From positions 60,973 to 124,972 of the forward strand of contig WHTP01000001.1 of the NCBI GenBank assembly GCA_009377695.1: a stretch of DNA of 64,000 nt, given 5' to 3'. The stretch comes from Hyphomicrobiales bacterium. GTDB taxonomy: Bacteria > Pseudomonadota > Alphaproteobacteria > Rhizobiales > Xanthobacteraceae. This document shows positions 1 through 8,007 of the stretch, piece after piece. Each line of letters begins with the position of its first letter. Position 1 is the stretch's first letter. The position numbers and the translations under genes are program-made. The notes below the pieces were generated by a model. The model ran no database searches. It had not been told where the DNA came from and saw only the letters and a list, made by a program, of their open reading frames with translations.

Positions 1-689
1 GGCGCGATCAGCCGCACCAGCTCCATCGCGTGCGTGAGGTCGAGCCGGCACTGCGCGTCGATGCCAATCTCGATCTCGTCGCCGAGCGCCTCGCGCAGCG
101 CCTTGATGCGGCGCGCGTCGTTGCGAACGATCTCGATCATCGGCTTCTGGCCGCGCAGGTTGTCGAGGCCGGGACGGCCGACCTGCGTCTTCACGCATTT
201 GAATCCCATCGCTACCAGTCGCCGCGCCGCCTCGCACAACTGGTCGATATCGGCGCCCGGCACGCCGATGGTGGCGTAGGCCTGCACCTTGTCGCGTGCG
301 GCGCCGAGGAGCTTCCAGACCGGCGTGTTGAGCGCCTTGCCCTTGATGTCCCAGATCGCGGTGTCGATCGCCGAGATCGCCCAGCTCGCATATTGCACCT
401 GCGCGCCGCCCGAGAGCGTCCAGTAGAGCACGTGCCAGATGCGCTCGTTGGCGAGCGGGTCGAGCCCATGAAGCTTCGGCCCGACATTGTTGATCTGCAC
501 CGCCACCGCCGCAGAGTCCGAATGCTGCGTGATGCCGTGACCTTTGAGACCGGTGTCGGTCTCGACCTCGACGAAGCACGCCGAGGCCGCGTTCTGCCGG
601 TTCACGCCGAGCCACGAGAAGTCGCTCAGCACGCGCAGCGGTACGGCATGAACGCGGGCGATCTTGTGTTGGATGGACTGTTGCGACAC
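1..689 (-). CDS. Mandelate racemase/muconate lactonizing enzyme family protein (3' end outside window)
   Basis: Partial gene: 229 N-terminal residues are present and the rest lies beyond position 1. It starts at a GTG with a good ribosome site (GGGAGAAG) 8 bases upstream. The translation matches the enolase superfamily: an N-terminal capping domain of about 125 residues, then the start of the TIM barrel with a KTQ motif at residues 167-169 (the usual site of the catalytic Lys-x-Lys/Gln pair) and a metal-ligand Asp in IDAQ near residue 211. Members abstract the proton alpha to a carboxylate in sugar acids or aromatic acids. The substrate cannot be told from the fragment. It heads a minus-strand set of carboxylic-acid genes. 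Confidence 0.85.
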   Translation of the reverse strand, partial: MSQQSIQHKIARVHAVPLRVLSDFSWLGVNRQNAASACFVEVETDTGLKGHGITQHSDSAAVAVQINNVGPKLHGLDPLANERIWHVLYWTLSGGAQVQYASWAISAIDTAIWDIKGKALNTPVWKLLGAARDKVQAYATIGVPGADIDQLCEAARRLVAMGFKCVKTQVGRPGLDNLRGQKPMIEIVRNDARRIKALREALGDEIEIGIDAQCRLDLTHAMELVRLIA

Positions 690-790
690 GTCGTTTCTTC
701 TCCCCCGAGACGTCTTTGTATGCGGATCAGCGTAGCGTAATCCGCCACTCATTGGAGCAAGAATCTCGATCGTGCCGCGTACTCCGTCGA

Positions 791-814
791 CCTCTCCCCG
801 CAAGCGGGGAGAGG
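791..814. repeat. Short GC-rich palindrome (CCTCTCCCCGC type)
   Basis: Two 11-base arms separated by AA. Similar palindromes lie at 7794 and 26156, all intergenic and followed by a similar GAGCAGACCGAGCTCGCC-like tail. It looks like a dispersed REP-like repeat that may also act as a terminator between the two minus-strand genes. Confidence 0.6.
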
Positions 815-851
815 GAGCACACCGAGTTCGCCCGCCCGGTCAGTACAACTC

Positions 852-2042
852 TCACAGCTCCCAGATCTTCTGCTCGGTCTTGTGCAGGTGCTCGACCGTG
901 CCGTCCCCCTTGATCAGGAAGTTGTCGCAGATGAAAGCGAAGTTGGTCGGTTTAAAGAAGCCGGGATGCACCGCCATGTTCATGTTGGCGGCGAGCGGCA
1001 TGGTCTCGTCGGAGCGCAGGAGCGGGCGCTCGACCAGGTCGTAGCCCTGGCTGTGGCCGAACAGGCGCATCTCCGGCGGCGCGCCGCGGCTCTTCATATA
1101 CTCGTTGTGGCTTGCATAGATCTCGGCCGGCATCGCGCCGATCTTGAGGTTCTTCACCGTGTGCTGCTGCGCGTCGACCACGACCGCGAAGGCGTCGTGC
1201 AATTCCTGGCTGGCCTTGCCGAGCACGAACGTGCGCGCGAGCTCCGCGTACTGGCCGCCGGGCCCGTTGTTCTCGATCAGGAGCGTCATGTAGTCGCCTT
1301 TCTGCATGACACGGCCCTGGTAGTGACGCCCGCGCAGCACGGCAGGCTCCCCGAGCGGCGCCGACGAGCAGCGGAACAGGCCCTGCTCGCTGCCGAGTAA
1401 TTCTCCCTCGTATTGTGCGAGCGCGGTCAATTCACTGTCGCGCATGCCGGGCTTGATCTTGGGCAGGATCGCTGCCCACTGCGCGTCCTGCATCGCGGCG
1501 GCGCGGCGGATCTGCGCGATCTCTTCGTCGCTCTTGATCGCCTTGATGCGGTCGACCCAGTCGGTGGCGTCGACGAACGTCACGTTGCCGGCTTGCTCCT
1601 CGGTGACGCGCACGAGGTCGTATTGCAGGCGCCCTTTGCCGACCCAGCCCACGGTCTTGCAGCCGCGCCGCTTGATCTCCTGCGCCACCAGCGCGCCGTC
1701 GTATTCATGGGTGTAGCCGACCGAGAAGAACGACGGGCTGAACACCCATTCGCCGATGCCGGGGTTGAGTGGGTCCTTGCCGCCGAGCGTGTCGCGGCGG
1801 CCCATACTGCCCATCTCGATCACGGTCATGAGGTCGTCGCGGTAGAAGATGACGTTGCGCGGATAGTCGTTGTGCGCCGGCACGTCGGTGAACCATTTGA
1901 CGTAGCCGCCAAGCCAGTCGCTCGAATTCTGCGTGACCAGCGCGTCGATGTTGCGCGTCTCCATCTCCTTGCGCACGGCGGCCCAGCGGCGCTCAAGCTC
2001 TTTCATGGAGGTGGGGAATTCGACGCGCTCGATGGGTGACAT
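852..2042 (-). CDS. M24 (creatinase/prolidase-fold) family protein with altered metal site
   Basis: The protein has 396 residues. The ATG at 2042 follows GAGAGAGGAAATC and is preferred over an upstream ATG at 2108 that lies inside a repeat. The N-terminal creatinase-like domain is followed by a pita-bread catalytic domain. The His of the family survives (GHSQGYDL). At the positions where aminopeptidase P and prolidase carry two Asp and two Glu metal ligands, this protein reads IEN, YAELART, AVHPGFF and FICDN, so most ligands are replaced. It is therefore unlikely to be an ordinary dinuclear metallopeptidase; creatinase-like C-N hydrolysis, a lyase activity as in DddP relatives, or another role is possible. 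Its neighbours are catabolic enzymes for organic acids. Confidence 0.8.
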   Translation of the reverse strand: MSPIERVEFPTSMKELERRWAAVRKEMETRNIDALVTQNSSDWLGGYVKWFTDVPAHNDYPRNVIFYRDDLMTVIEMGSMGRRDTLGGKDPLNPGIGEWVFSPSFFSVGYTHEYDGALVAQEIKRRGCKTVGWVGKGRLQYDLVRVTEEQAGNVTFVDATDWVDRIKAIKSDEEIAQIRRAAAMQDAQWAAILPKIKPGMRDSELTALAQYEGELLGSEQGLFRCSSAPLGEPAVLRGRHYQGRVMQKGDYMTLLIENNGPGGQYAELARTFVLGKASQELHDAFAVVVDAQQHTVKNLKIGAMPAEIYASHNEYMKSRGAPPEMRLFGHSQGYDLVERPLLRSDETMPLAANMNMAVHPGFFKPTNFAFICDNFLIKGDGTVEHLHKTEQKIWEL

Positions 2043-2064
2043 GATTTCCTCTCTCTTCTCACTT

Positions 2065-2150
2065 GTAGCCCGGATGAGCGGAGCGAAATCCGGGACCGTC
2101 CATGCCAATTGTTAGGGTGCCCCGCATGTCGCTTCGCTCATGCGGGCTAC
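2065..2150. repeat. Dispersed intergenic palindrome (GTAGCCCGGATGAGC type)
   Basis: The left half, GTAGCCCGGATGAGCGGAGC, and the right half ending CATGCGGGCTAC form a loose inverted repeat between two minus-strand genes. Elements of this wording are frequent in Bradyrhizobium-like and other proteobacterial genomes. It carries no coding signal. Confidence 0.6.
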
Positions 2151-2153
2151 CGG

Positions 2154-3098
2154 CTATCGTTTCACGATGAAGCGCATCTTCTCCTGATGACCTTCGCTAA
2201 ATGCGCGCAAATTCTCGACCAGGAGCGGCATCACCTGATCGCCATAGGTGTCGGCCATGCCGCCAACATGCGACGTGATGAACACATTGCGCATGTCCCA
2301 CAGCGGCGAGTCCTTCGGCAACGGCTCGGTCTTGAACACGTCGAGCCCGGCCCCGGCAATTTTTCCCGCCTGCAGCGCGGCGATCAAGGCGTCCTCGTCG
2401 ACCACGCCGCCGCGCGCGATGTTGATCAGCACGCCCGTCGGCTTCATCGCATTGAACACCGACGCGCCGATCAGGTTGGTCGTCTCTTGGGTGTGCGGTA
2501 CAAGCACGATCAGGAAGTCCGCCTGCGCCGCCGCCTCGTTCATGCGCGCACGCGGCAGGACCGCGTCAAAATACGGTGCCTCACCGCGGCCGTCGCTCAC
2601 GCCGACAACCCGCATGCCGAAAACCTTGCAGCGGTGGGCGAGATCTTCGGCGATCGAGCCGACGCCGATGATCACTGCGGTGCGATCGACCAGCAGACGT
2701 TGCTCGACCCGGTTCCAGCGGTGCGCTGCCTGCGTCTCGAACAAGTCGCGGAAGTCGCGCATGAAATGCAGCATGAAGATGAAGGCAAGCTCCGACATCT
2801 GCAGGCCGTGGAAGCCGCGTGCCGCCGCCAGCACGACCTGCTTGCCCAGGTTCGGCAGCGCCTGGATGTGGTCGGTGCCAGTGGTCAGCGCCTGGATCAG
2901 GCGAAGCTTCGGCATCTTGGCGACGAGCTCGGGAAAGATCTCGTCGGTGCGGATGATGAGGATGTCGGCGTTCGCGCATTTCGCCAGCGCTTCGGCGGGA
3001 TCATGTGCGGCATCAAAGCGCAGGTCGGGCAACGCCTTCGCGAGCCGCTCGGCGAAGAATGCCGCGTCGCGACCTTTGATCAGAACGTCGGATGGCAT
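2154..3098 (-). CDS. D-2-hydroxyacid dehydrogenase (NAD(P)-dependent)
   Basis: This 314-residue protein has the standard D-isomer 2-hydroxyacid dehydrogenase plan. The split catalytic domain flanks a Rossmann domain with GVGSIAEDLA at about residue 144. The catalytic Arg is in INIARGGVVDE, the Glu in FKTEPLPKDSPLW, and the His in ITSHVGGM. Such enzymes reduce 2-keto acids or oxidise D-2-hydroxy acids, such as glyoxylate/hydroxypyruvate or aromatic keto acids, in the cytoplasm; the exact substrate is not evident. It lies upstream of the M24 gene on the same strand, separated by a repeat, and diverges from a binding-protein gene at 3175. Confidence 0.9.
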   Translation of the reverse strand: MPSDVLIKGRDAAFFAERLAKALPDLRFDAAHDPAEALAKCANADILIIRTDEIFPELVAKMPKLRLIQALTTGTDHIQALPNLGKQVVLAAARGFHGLQMSELAFIFMLHFMRDFRDLFETQAAHRWNRVEQRLLVDRTAVIIGVGSIAEDLAHRCKVFGMRVVGVSDGRGEAPYFDAVLPRARMNEAAAQADFLIVLVPHTQETTNLIGASVFNAMKPTGVLINIARGGVVDEDALIAALQAGKIAGAGLDVFKTEPLPKDSPLWDMRNVFITSHVGGMADTYGDQVMPLLVENLRAFSEGHQEKMRFIVKR

Positions 3099-3174
3099 GC
3101 GTTGGTCTTAATCGGTTGCGGCCGCTTGCGCCAGCGTCCAAGATCGGCGGCGGAAACGCTTCCAGGAGAACAGC

Positions 3175-4204
3175 ATGCGACAGTCCCTGATCGCACTCGT
3201 GATGGTTGGCGCTCTTACGCCGGCGATGGCGCCTGCGCAACAGGCCGAGGACATCACCTTTGCCTATCCGAACATCGCGCTGACGTTCTCGGCCGGTTAT
3301 CTCGGCGAAGACCGCGGCTTCTACGCCAAGAACGGGCTGCGCGTGAAGGGAATGGTGATCCAGGGCCCGGGCGCGACCAACGCGGTGATCTCCGGCAGCG
3401 CGGATTTCGCGCTCGCGTCGGCCGTGGTGCAGACACGCGCTGCGTCCAAGGGCCAGCGGCTGCTGTCGATCGCCAATCCGCTCGATCGGGCCGGTGGTGC
3501 AGATCATCTTGCGCAAGGATTTGGTGCCGAATTTCGATCCAAAGGCGCCACTCAACGACCGCATCCGTGCGCTCAAGGGGCGCACCATCGCGGTCGATGC
3601 GATCGGGTCGATCCTGCACGGCTACCCGCTGCTGCTGGCGAAGCGAGCCGGGCTCGACACCGCCACCGACTTCCGCATTTCGCCGATGGCGCCGCCGGCC
3701 GCGCTCGCGGCGTTCAAGACCAAGCAGATCGACGGCTTCGCGATGTCGATGCCGTGGCCGATCGGTCCGGTGCTCGACGGCGAGGCAGTCGTGATCGCGA
3801 GCGGCGCCGACGGCGATCCGCCCGATATGGCGCCGTTCGGCATGGCGAGCATCATCACACGGCCGGAGACCTGCGAGAAGCGCAAGAGCGTGTGCGAGAA
3901 GATGGGCCGCGCGATCACCGAAGCCGCGAATTTCCTGCGCAACAATCCCGGCGAGGCGATGAAGCTGCTCAAGAAGCGCTTCGCGACCATCGACGACAAG
4001 GTGTTCGCAGCGGGCTTCGAGCAGATCCGCAAGGCAACGCCGGCGCGCCCGGTGATGGTGCGCGCGGCGCTGGAGAACGGCGAGCGGTATAACGTCGAAG
4101 CGGGGCTGTTGCGTCCGGAGGATCGCCTCAAGAGCTATGACGGGGCTCTATACGGAAGCATTTGTGAAGTGATCCATACTCGCTCTCTATCCGCCTCATC
4201 CTGA
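3175..4204 (+). pseudogene. ABC transporter substrate-binding protein (NMT1/SsuA-like), frameshifted
   Basis: The ATG at 3175 follows an AGGAG site and opens a signal peptide (MRQSLIALVMVGALTPAMAPA) and a periplasmic binding domain. The frame breaks near 3487-3489. Reading a GGG run as GG joins LSIANPLDR to PVVQIILRKDLV and restores one continuous protein of about 342 residues ending at 4204. The second half has the expected features, including LKGRTIAVDAIGS. Either the gene is a one-base-insertion pseudogene or the base is a sequencing error. It probably encoded the periplasmic receptor for the permease/ATPase genes on the opposite strand or for an unlinked transporter. Both halves look well conserved, so any inactivation would be recent. 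Confidence 0.75.
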
Positions 4205-4293
4205 GGAGCGGCCGCAGGCCGCGTCTCGAAGGATGGGGCGGCCCCATGGTTCGAGACGCGTTGCTTCGCAACGCTCCTCACAATGAGGGCCGA
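4195..4293. repeat. Dispersed palindrome (CTCATCCTGAGGAGC type)
   Basis: The arms CTCATCCTGAGGAGC and GCTCCTCACAATGAGG flank an inner inverted pair, CGTCTCGAAGGATG and GGTTCGAGACGCG. A second, diverged copy of the same element lies at 18964-19103. It sits between convergent genes and overlaps the last codons of the frameshifted binding-protein gene. This wording is typical of Bradyrhizobiaceae intergenic repeats. Confidence 0.7.
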
Positions 4294-4303
4294 GAGAGAC
4301 CCG

Positions 4304-5149
4304 TCACTTCTCATCCACGATCCGCGTCCGCAACACGCCAATCCCGGTGATATCCACTTCCAGCACGTCGCCCGCCTTCATAAACACCTGCGGATTGCGA
4401 CGGTGGCCGACGCCCTCGGGCGTGCCGGTCGCGATCACGTCGCCCGGCGCGAGCGTGGTGAAATCGGAGCAGAACGCCACAATGTGCGGGATCGAATAGA
4501 TCAGCAGATCGGTGCCGGAGCGCTGCATCTCCTGGCCGTTCAGCCGTGTCACCAGTGTCAGCTTGGTCGGGTCGGGAATCTCGTCGGTGGTCACCATCCA
4601 GGGGCCGAGTGGTCCGGTGCCGGGAAAATTCTTGCCCGACGTCACCGAGAATTTCTGGTAGTCGCGCACGCTGCCGTCGACGAAGCAGGTGTAGCCGGCG
4701 ACGTGCTCGAGCGCGCGCTCCTTCGGGATGTAGCGGCCGCCGCGGCCAATGACGACTGCGAGCTCGCCCTCGAAATCGAACTGGGTCGAGATCTTCGGGC
4801 GGATCATATCGCCCTCATGTCCGACCAGCGTGTCGGTGAGCCGCAGGAACATCGAGGGCTGCTTTGGGATCTCGCGGCCGGTCTCGCTCGCGTGCGAGCG
4901 ATAGTTGATGCCGGCGCAGGCGATCCGTTCCGGGTTGGTGATGACCGGCAGGAACGTGATCTCGGAGAGCTTGTGATCAGGGCTCGCATGGGCGGCCGCT
5001 TCCTTGATCTGCGGCAGCAGGCCGCCGGCAATCGCCTCGCGCAGCGACGCGGCGTGCCCGCCGAAGCGGTTGTTCATGGTGATGACGCCGTCGCCCTTCA
5101 CGACGCCGTAGGCCTCGGCGTCGTCCACGAGATAGCTTGCGAGTTTCAT
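4304..5149 (-). CDS. Fumarylacetoacetate hydrolase (FAH) family protein
   Basis: This is a 281-residue protein of the FAH C-terminal fold. The start at 5149 (MKLASYLV) is preferred over the in-frame ATG at 5170 because of the GGGAG site before it. Metal-binding landmarks include FDFEGELAVVIGR, and the FAH core continues through CFVDGSVRDYQ, SVTSGKNFPGTGPLGPW and IVAFCSDFTTLAPGDVIATG. Family members are Mg/Mn-dependent hydrolases, hydratases, decarboxylases or isomerases of diketo acids and are common in aromatic meta-cleavage pathways. It is the last gene of a minus-strand operon whose other members encode an ABC importer, so it probably acts on a product of the imported compound. Confidence 0.9.
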   Translation of the reverse strand: MKLASYLVDDAEAYGVVKGDGVITMNNRFGGHAASLREAIAGGLLPQIKEAAAHASPDHKLSEITFLPVITNPERIACAGINYRSHASETGREIPKQPSMFLRLTDTLVGHEGDMIRPKISTQFDFEGELAVVIGRGGRYIPKERALEHVAGYTCFVDGSVRDYQKFSVTSGKNFPGTGPLGPWMVTTDEIPDPTKLTLVTRLNGQEMQRSGTDLLIYSIPHIVAFCSDFTTLAPGDVIATGTPEGVGHRRNPQVFMKAGDVLEVDITGIGVLRTRIVDEK

Positions 5150-5179
5150 TTGTTGTCGCTCCCACCTCAATTCGAAGAA

Positions 5180-5989
5180 TCACAATTCCATGTCCCGTTC
5201 GACCGGACGCCAGCGCAGTGCCCATCGCTCGATGCTGTTGAGGATCGCGTTAATCACGAGCACCAGCGCGATCACGACGCCGGCGAACACGCCGGTGGTG
5301 TTGGAGACCTGCCGCGCGCCTTCGATATAGCGGCCGATACCCTGCGTCGAAACAAGGAACTCGCCCACGATGGTGGCGCTCACCGCGCGCGGGAACGCGA
5401 TCTTCAATCCGGTGAAGAAGAACGGCAGAAGCGACGTCCAGATGATTTCGCGTGAAATCCGACGTTCGCTCGCGCCGATGACGCGCGCCATGCTGATCAG
5501 GCGACGGTCGACGCAGCGAATGCCGGCGAAGGTGGTGATGAACACGATGTAGAACACGACGAGCGCGACGACGACCAGCTTCGGCATGTCGCCGATCCCG
5601 AACCAAAGGATCAGCCATGGCGCGAGGGCATATTTCGGAATTCCCATGGTGAACATGATCGCAGGCTCGACCGCTTCAGTGGCGCGCGGCGAGCGGCGCA
5701 GCAGAAATGGCAGGATCACGCCAGCGATACCGGCGATCACGAACCCCGCGACCGCGACCCGCAGCGTCGCCACGATGTCCGAAAACATCTGCCCGCTCAG
5801 CGCCAGCGCCCACAGGCGTTGCGCGGTTTCGAGCGGCGGCGCGAAGAACAGCGGCCCCAGCGTGCGCGCGCCGTACTCCCAGCCGAGCAGGAGGAGCACC
5901 GTCAGCACCGCACGGCCGCCATACACCAGCCATTTGCGGGAGGTGGCCGACTTGCCAACGTCAGCCATAGTGGCGGGCACGTCTGTCAT
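5180..5989 (-). CDS. ABC transporter permease (SsuC/TauC-like)
   Basis: This 269-residue inner-membrane protein has six predicted helices. The cytoplasmic EAA loop that docks the ATPase is recognisable as GASERRISREIIW followed by GLKIAFPRAVSATIVGEF. It belongs to the BPD_transp_1 family used for nitrate, sulfonate, taurine and related anions. The upstream ATPase gene ends at 6153, with a repeat in the 163-base gap, and the FAH gene follows 30 bases downstream. With the permease at 6941-7747 it should form a heterodimeric channel. Confidence 0.9.
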   Translation of the reverse strand: MTDVPATMADVGKSATSRKWLVYGGRAVLTVLLLLGWEYGARTLGPLFFAPPLETAQRLWALALSGQMFSDIVATLRVAVAGFVIAGIAGVILPFLLRRSPRATEAVEPAIMFTMGIPKYALAPWLILWFGIGDMPKLVVVALVVFYIVFITTFAGIRCVDRRLISMARVIGASERRISREIIWTSLLPFFFTGLKIAFPRAVSATIVGEFLVSTQGIGRYIEGARQVSNTTGVFAGVVIALVLVINAILNSIERWALRWRPVERDMEL

Positions 5990-5998
5990 GGTTCAGAC

Positions 5999-6150
5999 CT
6001 CTCGACACGTGTCCCGGGCGCAGTGCAGCACGAAGTGGTGCGCTGCAGAACCGGGACCCTGGTTTCTTGCGCCCAAACAACCGGGTCCCGGATCAGCAAT
6101 GCACCGTTCCGCTTCGCTCCACGCTGCATTGCGTCCGGGACACGAGACCG
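5999..6150. repeat. Dispersed inverted repeat within the ABC operon
   Basis: The outer arms GTGTCCCGGGCGCAGTGCAGC and GCTGCATTGCGTCCGGGACAC enclose a second pair, ACCGGGACCCTGG and CCGGGTCCCGG. The whole forms a large nested palindrome between the ATPase gene and the second permease gene. It could attenuate or stabilise the transcript. The wording resembles repeats of Bradyrhizobium-like genomes. Confidence 0.65.
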
Positions 6151-6152
6151 CG

Positions 6153-6944
6153 TCATTGCACGTCCGCCCTGATCTTCTCATACGTCTCTGCAAAGCCCGG
6201 CAGCGCAAAAATGTCCTTCACATTGCGCGGACGCGGGATCGGGATCGCATGCTCGGCGGCGATGCGCGACGGTTGCTTGGACAGCACGAGCGCGCGGTCC
6301 CCTAGGGCGATCGCCTCGGTGATGTCGTGAGTGACGAAGACGATGGTCTTGCGCCCGAGATCCCAGAGCCGCAGCAAGTCGGCCTGAAGCTGGGTGCGCG
6401 TCTGTGCATCGACCGCGGCGAACGGCTCGTCCATCAGGATGATCGGTGGGTCGTAGACCAGCGTGCGGATCAGCGCCGTGCGCTTGCGCATGCCGCCTGA
6501 CAATTCGTGCGGATAGTATTTTTCGAAGCCGGCGAGCCCCACCGCCTGGATCAGTTGCCGAGCGCGCCCTCGGCTCTCATCGTTGAGCTTGCCCTGCACG
6601 TCGAGCGCGAACAGCACGTTGTCGAGCGTCGAGCGCCAGGGCAGGAGGTTGTCGTCCTGCGTGACATAGCCGATGCGGCGATCGATGCCGGGTTTCAATG
6701 CGCGCGGGTCCCGTGTCGTGACCGACGTTCCATTGAGCAGGATCTCGCCGGCGCTGGCGGTGTCGGTTTGCGCGATGATGTTGAGCAGTGTCGACTTACC
6801 GGCGCCCGAGGGTCCGACGATGGTGAGAAATTCCCCATCGGCCACCGAGAACGACAGGTCTTTGATCACCCACGACGACGGCTCGCGGCCGTGCCGTGTG
6901 GGAAAGCGCTTGCCGAGCTTGTTGATGTCGAGGAGCGCGGTCAT
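6153..6944 (-). CDS. ABC transporter ATP-binding protein (SsuB/TauB-like)
   Basis: This is a 263-residue ABC ATPase with Walker A GPSGAGKSTLL, a Q-loop at YVTQDDNLLPW, signature LSGGMRKR, Walker B IILMDEPFAAVD and the switch His in IVFVTHD. The start ATG at 6944 overlaps the stop of the upstream permease gene by four bases (ATGA), indicating translational coupling. The long open frame extending upstream to 7988 is read-through of the overlapping permease and is not used. It energises the importer formed with the two flanking permeases and the receptor at 8008-9000. Confidence 0.95.
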   Translation of the reverse strand: MTALLDINKLGKRFPTRHGREPSSWVIKDLSFSVADGEFLTIVGPSGAGKSTLLNIIAQTDTASAGEILLNGTSVTTRDPRALKPGIDRRIGYVTQDDNLLPWRSTLDNVLFALDVQGKLNDESRGRARQLIQAVGLAGFEKYYPHELSGGMRKRTALIRTLVYDPPIILMDEPFAAVDAQTRTQLQADLLRLWDLGRKTIVFVTHDITEAIALGDRALVLSKQPSRIAAEHAIPIPRPRNVKDIFALPGFAETYEKIRADVQ

Positions 6945-7747
6945 GTGCCGGCCTCCATCATCTCGACCGGTGGCCGCCAGCGCAGGAGCCACGCTTCCAT
7001 CGCATTCATCAGCCAGGTTGCGGCCTGCACCAGCAGCGTCGCCATGAGCACGGCGACGAACACGCCCGTGGTGTCGAAATTCATCGCGCCGTTCTGCACG
7101 AGATAGCCGAGACCGCGATTGGCGGAGATCAACTCGGCAATCACCGCCGCGGCGATGCCGTAGGGCACGGCGATGCGAAATCCGGCGAAAATCGACGGAA
7201 TGGCGCCCGGCAAGACGATATGGCGTGCCACCTGGTGCTCGCTTGCGCCGAAAATTTGCGCCGCCTGCACGAGCTTCGCGTCGAGCGCGCGCACGCCATT
7301 GAGCGTCGCGAAATAGACGATGAAGAACACCACGCTGACCACCAGCGCGATCTTCGATTCCATACCGATGCCGAACCAGACGATGAACAGCGGCGCGAAG
7401 GCGAGCTTCGGCGCGCCGTACCCGCCGATCATGAACGGGTCGAGGATCGCGGTCATGACGGGATGCCGCCGCAGGAAGAGCGGCAGCAGCACGGCGGGCA
7501 CGCCGCCGATCAGCGTGCCGGCGGCGGCTTCCGCCAGCGTATAGCCGGCGTGGCGGATCAGTTCGCCGCTCGCGATCGTCTCGACGAAGCGGATCGCGAC
7601 TGCCCAAGGCGACGACACCCAGTAGGTGCCGAACCGCCAGGTCGCGAGCGACCACAGCGCGACGATGATCGCGAACACCAGCGCATGGTCGAGATGCCTG
7701 CGCCAGCGGATCGCGCGGGAAGGTGAGGGTGCAGTGATTTTGCTCAT
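6941..7747 (-). CDS. ABC transporter permease (SsuC/TauC-like)
   Basis: This 268-residue multi-span membrane protein belongs to the same BPD_transp_1 family as the permease at 5180-5989. An N-terminal helix (HALVFAIIVALWSLATW) is followed by the conserved EAA loop, GASEHQVARHIVLPGAIPS. The C-terminal ends of the two permeases (ALRWRPVE and LLRWRPPVE) show they are paralogs. It is the second gene of the operon; a 260-base gap with palindromes separates it from the receptor gene and four bases overlap the ATPase gene. Confidence 0.9.
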   Translation of the reverse strand: MSKITAPSPSRAIRWRRHLDHALVFAIIVALWSLATWRFGTYWVSSPWAVAIRFVETIASGELIRHAGYTLAEAAAGTLIGGVPAVLLPLFLRRHPVMTAILDPFMIGGYGAPKLAFAPLFIVWFGIGMESKIALVVSVVFFIVYFATLNGVRALDAKLVQAAQIFGASEHQVARHIVLPGAIPSIFAGFRIAVPYGIAAAVIAELISANRGLGYLVQNGAMNFDTTGVFVAVLMATLLVQAATWLMNAMEAWLLRWRPPVEMMEAGT

Positions 7748-7793
7748 TGCTCTCCCCCTTTGGGCAATGGACTCGCCGCACGACGGGTCTGCT

Positions 7794-7931
7794 CCCTCTC
7801 CCGCTTGCGGGAGAGGGGTGGGGAGAGGGTGAGCTTGCCCTGAGCGTCGTGCATTCCCCCTCCCTGACCCTCCCCCAGCAAAAGGGCGTCCACGCCCGTC
7901 TTCGACGGGCTACGCGGGGGGAGGGGACCAG
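7794..7931. repeat. REP-like palindromes between binding-protein and permease genes
   Basis: A perfect palindrome with arms CCCTCTCCCGC and GCGGGAGAGGG (7794-7817) is followed by a second, looser inverted repeat around CACGCCCGTCTTCGACGGGC. Its place between the receptor gene and the first permease gene is where transporter operons often carry hairpins that lower membrane-component expression. Confidence 0.6.
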
Positions 7932-8007
7932 ACCGCCCGAGAGGCGCGAGCAGCGATCATCGGGGGATCCTATCGCTCGAAGACCCACAAAATTATCAGC
8001 AACACAT

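Noticed and set aside
30..740. Plus-strand frame of 236 codons at the window start
   Set aside because: The minus strand encodes an enolase-superfamily protein with the KTQ motif and a good ribosome site.
2109..3794. Long plus-strand open frame of 561 codons opposite the hydroxyacid dehydrogenase gene
   Set aside because: It is antisense to a gene with clear family motifs, has a low-complexity His/Arg/Gln-rich translation and no recognisable domain. High GC keeps such shadow frames open.
4283..5455. Plus-strand open frame of 390 codons opposite the FAH gene
   Set aside because: Antisense translation without motifs; the FAH gene on the other strand has the expected conserved segments.
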